A DNA stretch of 12,022 nucleotides from Bacteroidales bacterium. Its GTDB lineage: Bacteria; Bacteroidota; Bacteroidia; Bacteroidales; UBA1556. Both the position numbers and the translations under genes were made by a program. The notes under the pieces are model-generated. The model did not search any database, was not told the origin of the DNA, and was given only the letters and a program-made list of their open reading frames with translations. The DNA lies in contig JAGLDA010000146.1 in NCBI GenBank assembly GCA_023145955.1, positions 1-12,022 on the forward strand, in the 5' to 3' direction. The stretch's first letter is position 1, and each line of letters opens with the position of its first letter. This document shows positions 1-7,251 of this stretch, in pieces.

Positions 1-48
1 CCTAGTATGGGAGCTGGCGATATCATCTCAGATTTACTTAAAAAGTAA
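1..48 (+). CDS. 3' end of an unidentified gene (possibly murC)
   Basis: Only the last 15 codons and a TAA stop lie in the window, and the reading frame is open from base 1. The peptide ends PSMGAGDIISDLLKK. A GAGDI motif close to the C-terminus is seen in MurC (UDP-N-acetylmuramate-L-alanine ligase), so that is a weak guess from a five-residue match and should not be used as an assignment. An intrinsic terminator begins about 20 bases after the stop, which supports this being a real gene end. Confidence 0.5.
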   Translation, partial: PSMGAGDIISDLLKK

Positions 49-63
49 AATACTTACTTTTAT

Positions 64-105
64 AAAAAAAGCAGTATAAATCCTAAGAATTTATACTGTT
101 TTTTT
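64..105. terminator. Bidirectional intrinsic terminator
   Basis: A 10-bp perfect stem (CAGTATAAAT at 72-81, ATTTATACTG at 89-98) with a 7-base loop is followed by seven T on the plus strand and preceded by seven A. It can therefore stop transcription in both directions. It lies between the gene that ends at 48 (plus) and the DUF6249 gene that ends at 143 (minus), exactly where a shared terminator is expected. Confidence 0.85.
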
Positions 106-142
106 AATATTATCAAACTAATCGTTTATTCTAAAGAAGGTA

Positions 143-490
143 CTATTTTTTATCAAAATTACGAGATATAAAATAGCCAATTAGTAAGCCTGTACCAGCA
201 AAGAAGAATATGGATCCGGGCATACTTGTATCCATTTCTAAAATACTATACTTGCCAATAACCGATCCAATTACTACTCCAATACCAACACCCATAAGTA
301 AAAGCGCTAAATTCAATACTAGTATTTTCCATATTGGTGTTAGTGTTTTCTCTCGCTTTGTAAAAAATATACTAGCATCAGCACCTTTTTCTATTAGCGC
401 CATTCTCTCCCTATTTCGAGTATTATAATGAAGGTAAAAAACTCCAAATATTGACCCGAAAATAGTTAGTACAATAAAAACGTCTTCCAT
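143..490 (-). CDS. DUF6249-type small membrane protein
   Basis: A 115-residue protein with three predicted membrane segments at about residues 4-21, 54-77 and 91-108. Between the first two is a charged stretch with RNRERMALIEKG (25-36), which is the recognisable part of the DUF6249 family. The function of the family is not known. It is read divergently from an ECF sigma factor gene, and its upstream region carries an ECF-type promoter identical in both boxes to the one in front of the sigma gene. That makes it a likely member of the sigma factor's own regulon; a role in envelope sensing is inference. The start at 490 places the first membrane segment directly at the N-terminus. Confidence 0.8.
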   Translation of the reverse strand: MEDVFIVLTIFGSIFGVFYLHYNTRNRERMALIEKGADASIFFTKREKTLTPIWKILVLNLALLLMGVGIGVVIGSVIGKYSILEMDTSMPGSIFFFAGTGLLIGYFISRNFDKK

Positions 491-531
491 AATATTTATA
501 TTTAATTAATTCATAAATTTGCTTTCGTGAC

Positions 532-562
532 TTATGACGACAAAAACAGAAATCTGGTTACA
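532..562 (-). promoter_or_regulatory. Putative ECF sigma promoter of the DUF6249 gene
   Basis: Read on the minus strand, TGTAACC (562-556) is followed after exactly 17 bases by GTCATAA (538-532). The AAC core of the -35 and the GTC core of the -10 are typical of ECF-dependent promoters. The predicted start of transcription is near 524, giving a leader of about 35 bases. The same two boxes with the same spacing occur on the plus strand in front of the ECF sigma gene. Confidence 0.65.
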
Positions 563-641
563 AGTATTAATGGTTAAATTTTAATTAAATAATTAGCTCA
601 TTATATAATTACATAATTGAACCAATAAATTATTAAAATAC

Positions 642-672
642 TGTAACCAAAACTAAAAATCATAAGTCATAA
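642..672 (+). promoter_or_regulatory. Putative autoregulatory ECF promoter of the sigma factor gene
   Basis: TGTAACC at 642-648 and GTCATAA at 666-672 are separated by 17 bases. Both boxes and the spacing equal those of the divergent site at 532-562. The -10 box ends only six bases before the ATG at 679, so the transcript would start at or next to the start codon and be leaderless or nearly so. The arrangement suggests that the sigma factor activates its own operon. Confidence 0.65.
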
Positions 673-678
673 CATCAG

Positions 679-1260
679 ATGACCAAAAGCGACCAATTCT
701 ATATCGATAAAGTACTCAATGGCGAAGACAACAAATACTCAGTACTTATTGATAGGTATAAAGATTTGATTTTTACGCTATGCTATCGCATTATTAAAGA
801 CAAAGAGAATGCTGAAGAAGCCGCTCAAGACACTTTTATTAAAGCATATAAATCATTATCAAAATTTAAAGGAGAGTCCAAATTTTCATCTTGGATATAC
901 CGTATTGCCTACAATACAAGTCTGGATAAATTAAAGCACCTAAAGCGACAAATACAAACGGTAAACAATATTGATATAAATGAATTAAACAATAATAATA
1001 TTGAGCAAGCTCTTGATATACTTGAAAGTAATGAATTAAAAGATCAAATAAAAAACAGTATAAAAAAACTTAATAGCGAAGATGCTTTTATATTAACTTT
1101 GTATTATTATGAAGATTTATCAATGCAAGAAATTGCAAAGATAACAGGACATAAAGCAAACAGTATAAAAGTAAGGATACATAGAAGTAGGCAAAAACTT
1201 ATGCTTATTCTCCAAAATCAACTTCCTAAAGAAATATTAGATACTTATGGAAATAAATAA
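679..1260 (+). CDS. RNA polymerase sigma factor, ECF (sigma-70) family
   Basis: A 193-residue extracytoplasmic-function sigma factor. Region sigma-2 spans about residues 22-90. It includes DRYKDLIFTLCYRIIKDKE, the AEEAAQDTFIKAYKSL helix that contacts core polymerase, and the SSWIYRIAYNTSLDKLK helix that reads the -10 element. Region sigma-4 spans about 126-178, with the helix-turn-helix LSMQEIAKITGHKANSIKVR and RIHRSRQKL, which contacts the -35. There is no sigma-1 or sigma-3, as expected for ECF proteins. ATG 679 was chosen because it gives the normal family N-terminus and no other in-frame ATG is near. The gene overlaps the next, putative anti-sigma gene by 14 bases, which implies translational coupling. 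Two identical divergent promoter motifs upstream point to autoregulation. Confidence 0.95.
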   Translation: MTKSDQFYIDKVLNGEDNKYSVLIDRYKDLIFTLCYRIIKDKENAEEAAQDTFIKAYKSLSKFKGESKFSSWIYRIAYNTSLDKLKHLKRQIQTVNNIDINELNNNNIEQALDILESNELKDQIKNSIKKLNSEDAFILTLYYYEDLSMQEIAKITGHKANSIKVRIHRSRQKLMLILQNQLPKEILDTYGNK

Positions 1261-1663
1261 TAGAATAGACAAAATCGCAAAACAAGCTTTCGATAAAAGC
1301 AGCATGGAATCTGTGAACTCAGGTTTTACAGAAAGTATTATGGCTAAAATTAGCGAAGCAAATATCGCTAACTACCTTACTATAACACCTATTATTAATA
1401 AGAGAACTTGGTTTATAATTTCTTTTTCTATTTTAATTATTATTATCCTTTCGTTAGCATTTATTCCTGCAAATAATAACCTAATAATACCTAATGTTTT
1501 TACTGATACTAATTTTTCAAATATAATAATCCCAAATATTAACTACCATTTTATAAAAATAAATCTAAATTCAGCAACATTTTATTCTATTATTTCTTTT
1601 GGAATATTTTTTATTATTCAAATATTACTTATCAATAAAATGCAACAACATACAGAAGCCTAA
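1247..1663 (+). CDS. Putative membrane anti-sigma factor
   Basis: A 138-residue protein without a family I can name. Residues 1-50 are soluble and charged, with the segment FTESIMAKI (27-35), of the kind found near the N-terminus of many small Bacteroidota anti-sigma-like proteins. Membrane segments follow at about 55-74 and 112-130, joined by a polar stretch of about 37 residues that should face the periplasm. There is no cysteine and no HxxxCxxC, so it is not a zinc-type anti-sigma domain. Its ATG lies inside the last codons of the sigma gene (ATGGAAATAAATAA overlap), the classical sigma/anti-sigma layout. The anti-sigma role is inferred from position and topology, not homology. Confidence 0.7.
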   Translation: MEINNRIDKIAKQAFDKSSMESVNSGFTESIMAKISEANIANYLTITPIINKRTWFIISFSILIIIILSLAFIPANNNLIIPNVFTDTNFSNIIIPNINYHFIKINLNSATFYSIISFGIFFIIQILLINKMQQHTEA

Positions 1664-1674
1664 TTCTTAATATA

Positions 1675-2940
1675 ATGACCGAAGACTTTCTCTACTATAT
1701 ATGGCAATTTAGGAATTATAAAGGCGAGTTAACCTCCACCGATGGATCCCGAATAAAAGTGATAAAACCTGGACTACTGAATACAAATTCAGGCCCAGAT
1801 TTTTCTGATGCAAGAATACTCATTAATGATACTGAATGGAGTGGTAGTGTAGAAATGCATATAAAATCGTCTGACTGGATTAAACACAATCATAATAATA
1901 ATTCAGTATACGATTCGGTGATACTACATGTTGTTTATGAACATGATATGGAAATAACCACCAAAGGAGGCAATAAATTAGAGGTTGTAGAACTAAAGGG
2001 AAAATTTAACTTAAGTCAATATGCTAAATATAGAGATCTTTCGGCCTCAAGAGAATGGATACCTTGTTCTAAACAAATAAAAGATGTAAATAGTTTAATA
2101 AGAATATCGTGGCTTGAGAGATTGCTGATTGAACGACTTGAACACAAAACTGAGCAGATAGAGACCAATCTTGCCGCTAATAATAATAATTGGGAAAAGA
2201 CTTTTTATATTGCTTTGGCTCGAAACTTTGGCTTTAATATCAACTCGGATCCATTTGAACAATTAGCCACAAGTACTCCTCTAAATATTTTAGCAAAATA
2301 TAAAAACAATATCTTTCAAATAGAAGCAATACTCTTTGGTCAGTCCTCACTTATTAATCCAAATCTTAATGACGAGTATTCCACAAAACTATTGAAAGAG
2401 TACGAATTTCTCAAAAAGAAACATGGGCTAGAAGCTGTTTACTCCTATCAATGGAAATTCATGCGTATGCGTCCAGTAAATTTCCCTACCATTAGAATTG
2501 CTCAATTTGCATATTTAATAAATAAATCTTCTCATTTATTTTCAAAAATTCTTGAAATATCTAATATTTCAGAATTGAAGGAGCTCTTTAACTTAGAAGT
2601 GTCTGAATATTGGCATAATCATTATGTATTTGGTAAAAACAGCAAGAAAAGCACTAAGAAATTTGGCAGTTCATCTTTCGATTTGGTTTTAATAAATACC
2701 ATTGTCCCTTTTCTTTTTGTTTATGCAAATCACAATGGTGATGAAAACCTAAAAAGCAGAGCATTAAAATTTCTTGAGGAAACAAAAGCTGAATCTAACT
2801 CCATTATAAAAAGATTTGCTCAAAGTGGACTGATTGCAGACAATGCAGCTCAGAGTCAGGCTTTATTAGAATTACGAAATAATTACTGTAGTTATACTAA
2901 ATGCTTACAATGTGGAATTGGTATAAGTTTAATAAGATAA
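1675..2940 (+). CDS. DUF2851 family protein
   Basis: A 421-residue soluble protein of the DUF2851 family, which is common in Bacteroidota and lacks an established function. The diagnostic N-terminal block is present: GLLNTNSGPDFSDARI, then GSVEMHIKSSDWIKHNH and DSVILHVVYEHD. The C-terminus carries the family cysteine cluster CSYTKCLQC (Cys405, Cys410, Cys413), which may bind metal. The length is normal. It starts 11 bases after the putative anti-sigma stop and probably belongs to the same operon, which would place it under the ECF promoter. Only 21 bases separate its stop from that of the convergent channel gene, and I see no hairpin there. Confidence 0.9.
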   Translation: MTEDFLYYIWQFRNYKGELTSTDGSRIKVIKPGLLNTNSGPDFSDARILINDTEWSGSVEMHIKSSDWIKHNHNNNSVYDSVILHVVYEHDMEITTKGGNKLEVVELKGKFNLSQYAKYRDLSASREWIPCSKQIKDVNSLIRISWLERLLIERLEHKTEQIETNLAANNNNWEKTFYIALARNFGFNINSDPFEQLATSTPLNILAKYKNNIFQIEAILFGQSSLINPNLNDEYSTKLLKEYEFLKKKHGLEAVYSYQWKFMRMRPVNFPTIRIAQFAYLINKSSHLFSKILEISNISELKELFNLEVSEYWHNHYVFGKNSKKSTKKFGSSSFDLVLINTIVPFLFVYANHNGDENLKSRALKFLEETKAESNSIIKRFAQSGLIADNAAQSQALLELRNNYCSYTKCLQCGIGISLIR

Positions 2941-2961
2941 ACCTAAAAAACCACAAATACT

Positions 2962-3996
2962 TTAATCATTTTTCAATTTTAGCATACTTTTCATTTTAGA
3001 AATTTGATTAGGGTCTCCTAACACAAATAGTTTTGATCCAGGTAATATACTCGTATCAGGTGTTGGGTTAGTAACAATTTCACCATTAGGGGCCTTAAAA
3101 CCAATAATATTAGCACCACTCTTTGTGCGCACACCTAACTCAAATATAGTTTGATTAATCATATTTTCAGGCAAATCTCCACACTCTATTTCCACAAGAT
3201 TTGTATCCGCCTCGCCACTTAATGATATATGGTCAAGAAACCTTACTACATCAACTGAACTTACCATAGCCGCCATATGAGAACCTCCAACATATTCTGG
3301 CATTACTACCTCATCAGCACCTGCAATTAGCAATTTCTTCTCCGCTGACTCACTCGAAGCACGAGTTATTATCTGAATTTTGGGATTTAGAGACCTTGCT
3401 GTAATCGTCACGAATAAATTATCTGCATCCAATGGAAGAGTTATAATTATTGATTTTGCTTTTTCAATTTCAGCTTCTTTTAATACCTCATCCTCAGTGG
3501 CATCACCCTCAACAAATTCAATATTTTTACTTAAGCTACTAATTATTAATTCATGTACTTTTTCAATAATAACAAATTCACTTCCTCTCTTATTAAGTTC
3601 TTCTGCCGCTTGTTTTCCATTACGGCCATAGCCAACTAATATAGTATGATTTTTCATCTTTCGCAATAAATTTTTATGTCTATATTTATGAATAATATTA
3701 CCCATTCCTCCTTCTACAAAATGTGAAGTAATAACAGAAATTGCATAAGCAAAGCCAGACCACCCAATCATTATTAGCAATATTGTGAATAGTTTACCCT
3801 CAGTGGTAGTTATAAGGGCATCACTAAAACCCACAGTAGAAATAGTAATAACACTGAGATATAAAGCATTCACAAACTCCAAATCCTCAAATGCCATATA
3901 GCCACTTGTACCTATACTTATAACAACAAGCATCAAGAGACTAGCATATCTTAATTTTGCATAACGAGCAATTTGTCCGTATTGATTATTCAGCAT
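2962..3996 (-). CDS. Two-TM potassium channel with RCK (TrkA-N/TrkA-C) domains
   Basis: A 344-residue protein. A first membrane helix lies at about 17-36, then a pore loop with TISTVGFSD (51-59), and a second helix at about 68-91. A cytosolic RCK domain follows, with the nucleotide-binding glycine motif GYGRNG (122-127), and a TrkA-C-like domain at about 255-340. This is the MthK-like architecture, in which ligand binding to the RCK ring gates a tetrameric potassium pore. The filter reads T-V-G-F-S-D where the canonical sequence is T-V-G-Y-G-D: Tyr to Phe is common, but Ser58 in place of the second glycine is unusual. The gene stands alone on the minus strand, divergent from nfeD-floA. K+ selectivity is inferred from the family. 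Confidence 0.9.
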   Translation of the reverse strand: MLNNQYGQIARYAKLRYASLLMLVVISIGTSGYMAFEDLEFVNALYLSVITISTVGFSDALITTTEGKLFTILLIMIGWSGFAYAISVITSHFVEGGMGNIIHKYRHKNLLRKMKNHTILVGYGRNGKQAAEELNKRGSEFVIIEKVHELIISSLSKNIEFVEGDATEDEVLKEAEIEKAKSIIITLPLDADNLFVTITARSLNPKIQIITRASSESAEKKLLIAGADEVVMPEYVGGSHMAAMVSSVDVVRFLDHISLSGEADTNLVEIECGDLPENMINQTIFELGVRTKSGANIIGFKAPNGEIVTNPTPDTSILPGSKLFVLGDPNQISKMKSMLKLKND

Positions 3997-4093
3997 TCTT
4001 AAATTGATTTATTAAAGAGTAAAAATACACAAAATACCTTAAAAGTATATCATAATATTTTATACTTTAGTGCAATAATAAAAATAGAAAAAT

Positions 4094-4558
4094 ATGTTTT
4101 GGTTTCTTATTATTGGAATTGTTGTAATTGCCCTACTTTTTATATTGGCAGAGGTTCTTTTTGTTCCTGGCGGCATATTAGGTGTCTTTGGAGGACTCCT
4201 TCTTATATATGCAATTTATTTACCATATAATGAAGGGTATACCATTCTAGCACACATTAATACACTTGTTATTTTTACTGTTCTTACAGCATCGCTCTTT
4301 ACTATAATTAAGCAAAAATCATGGAAAAGAGTGGAGCTAAAAACTAGCATTAAGTCCTCGGTAAGAGATGACTTAAGGACTGTAGTTTCAATAGGGGATA
4401 TTGGCACCACTATATCTAGATTAACTCCTCTTGGCACAATTAAACTAAAAGGCAAGACGCATGAAGCAAAATCAGATACTGGTTTTATTAATCCTAAAAC
4501 TGAAATTGAAATAATAAGTATCGATAGAAATGAAATTATTGTTAAACCATTAAAATAA
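4094..4558 (+). CDS. NfeD family protein (short, membrane-bound form)
   Basis: A 154-residue protein with a hydrophobic first segment (about 2-23), the conserved FVPGGILGVFGG turn (23-34), further membrane segments at about 28-43 and 51-72, and a C-terminal OB-fold-like domain (about 90-154) with the GTTISRLTPLGTIKLKGK strand pattern typical of NfeD. It lacks the N-terminal ClpP-like protease domain of long NfeD proteins. The flotillin-like floA gene starts four bases after its stop, the usual pairing; NfeD proteins are thought to work with the SPFH partner in membrane microdomains. The gene is divergent from the channel gene across a 97-base AT-rich gap. Confidence 0.88.
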   Translation: MFWFLIIGIVVIALLFILAEVLFVPGGILGVFGGLLLIYAIYLPYNEGYTILAHINTLVIFTVLTASLFTIIKQKSWKRVELKTSIKSSVRDDLRTVVSIGDIGTTISRLTPLGTIKLKGKTHEAKSDTGFINPKTEIEIISIDRNEIIVKPLK

Positions 4559-4562
4559 ATAT

Positions 4563-5567
4563 ATGAACATTTTACTACTAATTATGGCGCAGTCCATGGC
4601 TGGACTAGCTGTTTTCTTTGTAATAGGCATAGTTGCTTTATTACTTTTCTTTTACGTAATTCCAATCAACTTATGGTTTCAAGCCGCAGTATCGGGAGTT
4701 CCTGTAAACTTACTACAGTTAGTTATCATGAGGTTCAGAAAAGTTCCTCCTGGAGCTATTGTACACGCAATGATTGCTTCAAAAAAAGCAGGGTTAGAGA
4801 TTACTAGGGATGAACTAGAAGCTCATTTTTTGGCCGGAGGAGACATTCAAGTTGTTGTAAGAGCGTTAATATCTGCTGACAAAGCAAATATGAACCTAAC
4901 TTTTAACACAGCCACAGCTATTGATTTAGCTGGCAGAGATGTACTAGAGGCCGTTCAAATGTCGGTAAATCCTAAAGTAATAAACACTCCACCTGTAACT
5001 GCCGTTGCAAAGGATGGTATTCAGCTGATTGCCAAAGCCAGAGTTACTGTAAGGGCAAATATTGAGCAGCTTGTTGGTGGAGCTGGAGAAGATACCGTTC
5101 TTGCACGTATAGGCGAGGGTGTAGTTAGTTCAATTGGCTCATCAGTGAACCACAAAAAAGTTCTTGAAAATCCTGATGTTATATCTAAGCTTGTTTTAGG
5201 AAAAGGCCTTGATGCTGGAACTGCATTCCAAATTTTATCAATTGATATTGCAGATATCGATATTGGAAAGAATATTGGCGCAGCACTTCAAATGGATCAA
5301 GCTGAAGCTGATAAAAATATCGCTCAGGCTAAAGCCGAAGAGCGTAGAGCAATGGCCGTTGCTCTTGAGCAAGAAATGAAAGCAAAAGCTCAAGAAGCTA
5401 GAGCAAAAGTTATTGAAGCTGAAGCTGAGATACCATTAGCTATGGCAGATTCATTTCGTAGTGGAAATATGGGTGTTATGGATTTCTATAAATTTAAGAA
5501 TATTCAAGCTGATACTACAATGAGAGAATCAATATCTAAACCTCCAACAAAAGGAAATAATAAATAA
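4563..5567 (+). CDS. floA: Flotillin-like protein FloA
   Basis: A 334-residue SPFH-family protein of the FloA (YqfA) type. The N-terminal hydrophobic segment (about 13-34) is a membrane anchor. The stretch FYVIPINLWFQAAVSGVPV, the VPPGAIVHAMIASKKAGLEI block and ALISADKANMNLTFNTATAIDLAGRDV are hallmarks of FloA rather than eukaryote-like flotillins. An Ala/Glu-rich coiled coil follows at about 245-290, ending in AEAEIPLAMADSFRSGNMGVMDFYK. FloA organises membrane microdomains and influences membrane fluidity. A second in-frame ATG at 4584 (residue 8) is a possible alternative start; the upstream one was kept because it follows the nfeD stop closely. A strong terminator follows the stop. Confidence 0.95.
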   Translation: MNILLLIMAQSMAGLAVFFVIGIVALLLFFYVIPINLWFQAAVSGVPVNLLQLVIMRFRKVPPGAIVHAMIASKKAGLEITRDELEAHFLAGGDIQVVVRALISADKANMNLTFNTATAIDLAGRDVLEAVQMSVNPKVINTPPVTAVAKDGIQLIAKARVTVRANIEQLVGGAGEDTVLARIGEGVVSSIGSSVNHKKVLENPDVISKLVLGKGLDAGTAFQILSIDIADIDIGKNIGAALQMDQAEADKNIAQAKAEERRAMAVALEQEMKAKAQEARAKVIEAEAEIPLAMADSFRSGNMGVMDFYKFKNIQADTTMRESISKPPTKGNNK

Positions 5568-5570
5568 ATA

Positions 5571-5606
5571 AAAAAGGAGCATTTTAATAAAATGCTCCTT
5601 TTTTAT
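5571..5606. terminator. Strong bidirectional intrinsic terminator
   Basis: A 15-bp perfect stem (5571-5585 with 5589-5603), whose GC-containing core is GGAGC/GCTCC, has a three-base loop and A/T runs on both outer sides. It ends floA on the plus strand and the convergent Crp/Fnr gene on the minus strand. Confidence 0.9.
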
Positions 5607-5622
5607 ATAATATATTAATGTT

Positions 5623-6315
5623 TTATCCTACAGTACTAATTTTCTCAAGCAATGGTTGGTTAAGAATCTCTATACGTTTTCCTTTAGTAGATATTATTTT
5701 ATCAGTTTTAAAGTCTTTAATTATTCTTATAACACTCTCAGGTGCCATTCCTGTAAGAGCAGCAAGATCTTTCCTACTAAGAGGTAAATCAAATTTTTGA
5801 GCTCTAAAAACATTCTTACTTAAGCAAAGTAAAATGTCAGCAAAACGTCCATGTAGTTGCTTTTGTGTTAATGAAAAGAATCTATCGTATGTAATAAGAG
5901 AATTATTCGTAATTACTTTATACATTTCAGCATTAAAAGTATGGTTCTGTTTTAAAAGCTGACGAATTGCACTTATATCAATAAAACAAATCATGGAATC
6001 CTCAAGAGCAGTAACAGTATATGGATGATAATCGTACCCATAAATATTCTCTGTGCCAATAAAGTGATTTTTAGTTTTTACGCATAAAATAAGATTATTA
6101 TCACCACTATTAACCCCTATCTTAACCAAGCCATCCTTCAAATATAAAATATCAGTAGCTTTAGTACCTTGTTTTACTATTGTCTCTCCTTTTGTAAACT
6201 GAATCTCAGTACGATTGTTTTCTAAAAGGGTTTTCTCCTCTTCAGTTAATACTTTGAAACAATTTCCAGTATCATTACCATCTTCGCAATGGCTTATATG
6301 TGATAATATTGTCAT
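5623..6315 (-). CDS. Crp/Fnr family transcriptional regulator, FNR-like
   Basis: A 230-residue regulator. The cyclic-nucleotide-type beta-roll spans about 35-130 (KGETIVKQGTKATDILYLKDG). A long dimerisation helix follows, then a winged helix-turn-helix at about 177-215 (LPLSRKDLAALTGMAPESVIRIIKDF). The N-terminus HCEDGNDTGNC aligns without gaps to E. coli FNR HCQDCSISQLC. Cys10 and Cys19 match FNR Cys20 and Cys29, Cys110 (ALEDSMICFID) matches Cys122, but the Cys23 position is Gly13. It may therefore sense oxygen or redox through a modified cluster, or have lost the cluster; that is inference. No obvious TTGA-N6-TCAA operator is visible upstream. It is transcribed alone and ends at a shared terminator with floA. 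Confidence 0.93.
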   Translation of the reverse strand: MTILSHISHCEDGNDTGNCFKVLTEEEKTLLENNRTEIQFTKGETIVKQGTKATDILYLKDGLVKIGVNSGDNNLILCVKTKNHFIGTENIYGYDYHPYTVTALEDSMICFIDISAIRQLLKQNHTFNAEMYKVITNNSLITYDRFFSLTQKQLHGRFADILLCLSKNVFRAQKFDLPLSRKDLAALTGMAPESVIRIIKDFKTDKIISTKGKRIEILNQPLLEKISTVG

Positions 6316-6493
6316 ATATATCTAGTATCTATTTTGAGAAGTAAAAATATATAATTTTTCAACATAAATAATGACGAATATCAGAATAAATACAATTTTA
6401 AATTATGTATGTATCTAACTGATTATGAGCAAGAAAAGAAGATAGATTGCTTTTTGGCATTTATTAACATTTCAAATTGCATAAAATACCAGT

Positions 6494-6524
6494 AAAAAAA
6501 AGTCTTATTCTCAATTATTATAAG
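6494..6524 (-). terminator. Weak candidate terminator of recR
   Basis: Downstream of the recR stop on the minus strand there is a short 5-bp stem (CTTAT/ATAAG, plus positions 6504-6508 and 6520-6524) followed by eight T (plus-strand A at 6494-6501). The stem is short and AT-rich, so the support is mainly the T run and its location. Confidence 0.35.
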
Positions 6525-6535
6525 GGTCTATAACA

Positions 6536-7147
6536 TCATTTTCCAGAATATGGCATTCTATTAATAATTGACCTTCCTAATGTTAATTCATCAATATATT
6601 CCAATTCATCGCCCACCGAAACCCCTCTAGCTATAGATGTAATAGAATTGACAGTATCCGAAAGTTTTTTATAAATAAAGAAGCTGGTGGTATCACCTTC
6701 GATAGTAGTTGGCAATGCCAATACTATCTCATCAACATTATCATTTTCAATTCTTTGTACAAGGCTATCAATGTTTAAATCCATAGGTCCAACTCCATCC
6801 ATTGGAGAAATTACACCATTAAGTATATGGTATATCCCATTATACTGCATAGTATTTTCTACTGAAATAACATCTTGAATATTCTCCACAACACATATTT
6901 GAGAATGGTTCCTTTTTATACCACTGCAAATTTCACAAAGATCTCCTTCAGAGATATTATGACATTTTTTGCAGAATTTGATCTTTTCACGAAATTCAAT
7001 TATTGAACTCCCAAGGGATACTGCATAATCTGTTTTTTGTTTTAGCAAATGAATTGCTAATCGTAAAGCAGTTTTTTTTCCAATACCAGGCAGTTTCGAA
7101 AATTCTGAAACACATCTTTTTAATAATACAGAGGAAATTTGATCCAT
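6536..7147 (-). CDS. recR: Recombination mediator protein RecR
   Basis: A 203-residue protein, the normal length for RecR, complete in all parts. It has a helix-hairpin-helix with SKLPGIGKKTALRLAIHLL (17-35), a four-cysteine zinc finger (Cys59, Cys62, Cys71, Cys74), a Toprim domain from about 82 (ICVVENIQDV) to about 175, and the C-terminal GVSVGDELEYIDELTLGRSI. RecR acts with RecF and RecO to load RecA at single-strand gaps and breaks. A Bacteroidota-type promoter lies just upstream, and a terminator separates it from the ferredoxin gene behind it, so it is probably transcribed alone. Confidence 0.97.
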   Translation of the reverse strand: MDQISSVLLKRCVSEFSKLPGIGKKTALRLAIHLLKQKTDYAVSLGSSIIEFREKIKFCKKCHNISEGDLCEICSGIKRNHSQICVVENIQDVISVENTMQYNGIYHILNGVISPMDGVGPMDLNIDSLVQRIENDNVDEIVLALPTTIEGDTTSFFIYKKLSDTVNSITSIARGVSVGDELEYIDELTLGRSIINRMPYSGK

Positions 7148-7180
7148 TACTAAAATCTAAATAATTATATAAATATCACA

Positions 7181-7212
7181 CAAAAATAGTGCAATATCTA
7201 TTGTTGGCTCAA
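7181..7212 (-). promoter_or_regulatory. Candidate recR promoter (TAnnTTTG type)
   Basis: On the minus strand TATTTTTG (plus 7188-7181) matches the Bacteroidota -7 consensus TAnnTTTG. A TTG lies 21 bases upstream (plus 7210-7212). Transcription would start near 7175, about 28 bases before the recR start codon. Confidence 0.5.
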
Positions 7213-7251
7213 TAAATATATTAAGTTAATAACAACTTCTATTTAAAGTAC

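Noticed and set aside
1..48. Assignment of the left partial gene to murC
   Set aside because: Only GAGDI near the C-terminus supports it. Fifteen residues are too few for a named call, and the gene context needed to confirm it is outside the window.
514..521. TAAATTTG as a housekeeping promoter for the sigma gene
   Set aside because: It matches TAnnTTTG, but there is no TTG/TTTG at the proper distance upstream, and it lies at the 5' end of the divergent transcript. Chance matches are frequent in such AT-rich DNA.
2941..2961. Terminator between the convergent DUF2851 and channel genes
   Set aside because: The 21 bases hold no inverted repeat. Termination must occur inside the opposing genes or by another mechanism.
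4094..5567. nfeD-floA as an unusual system
   Set aside because: This pairing is widespread and the two genes look normal in length and motifs.
6316..6470. Crp/Fnr autoregulatory box upstream of the regulator
   Set aside because: TTGA and TCAA half-sites occur but are about 20 bases apart rather than six, so they do not form a consensus site.
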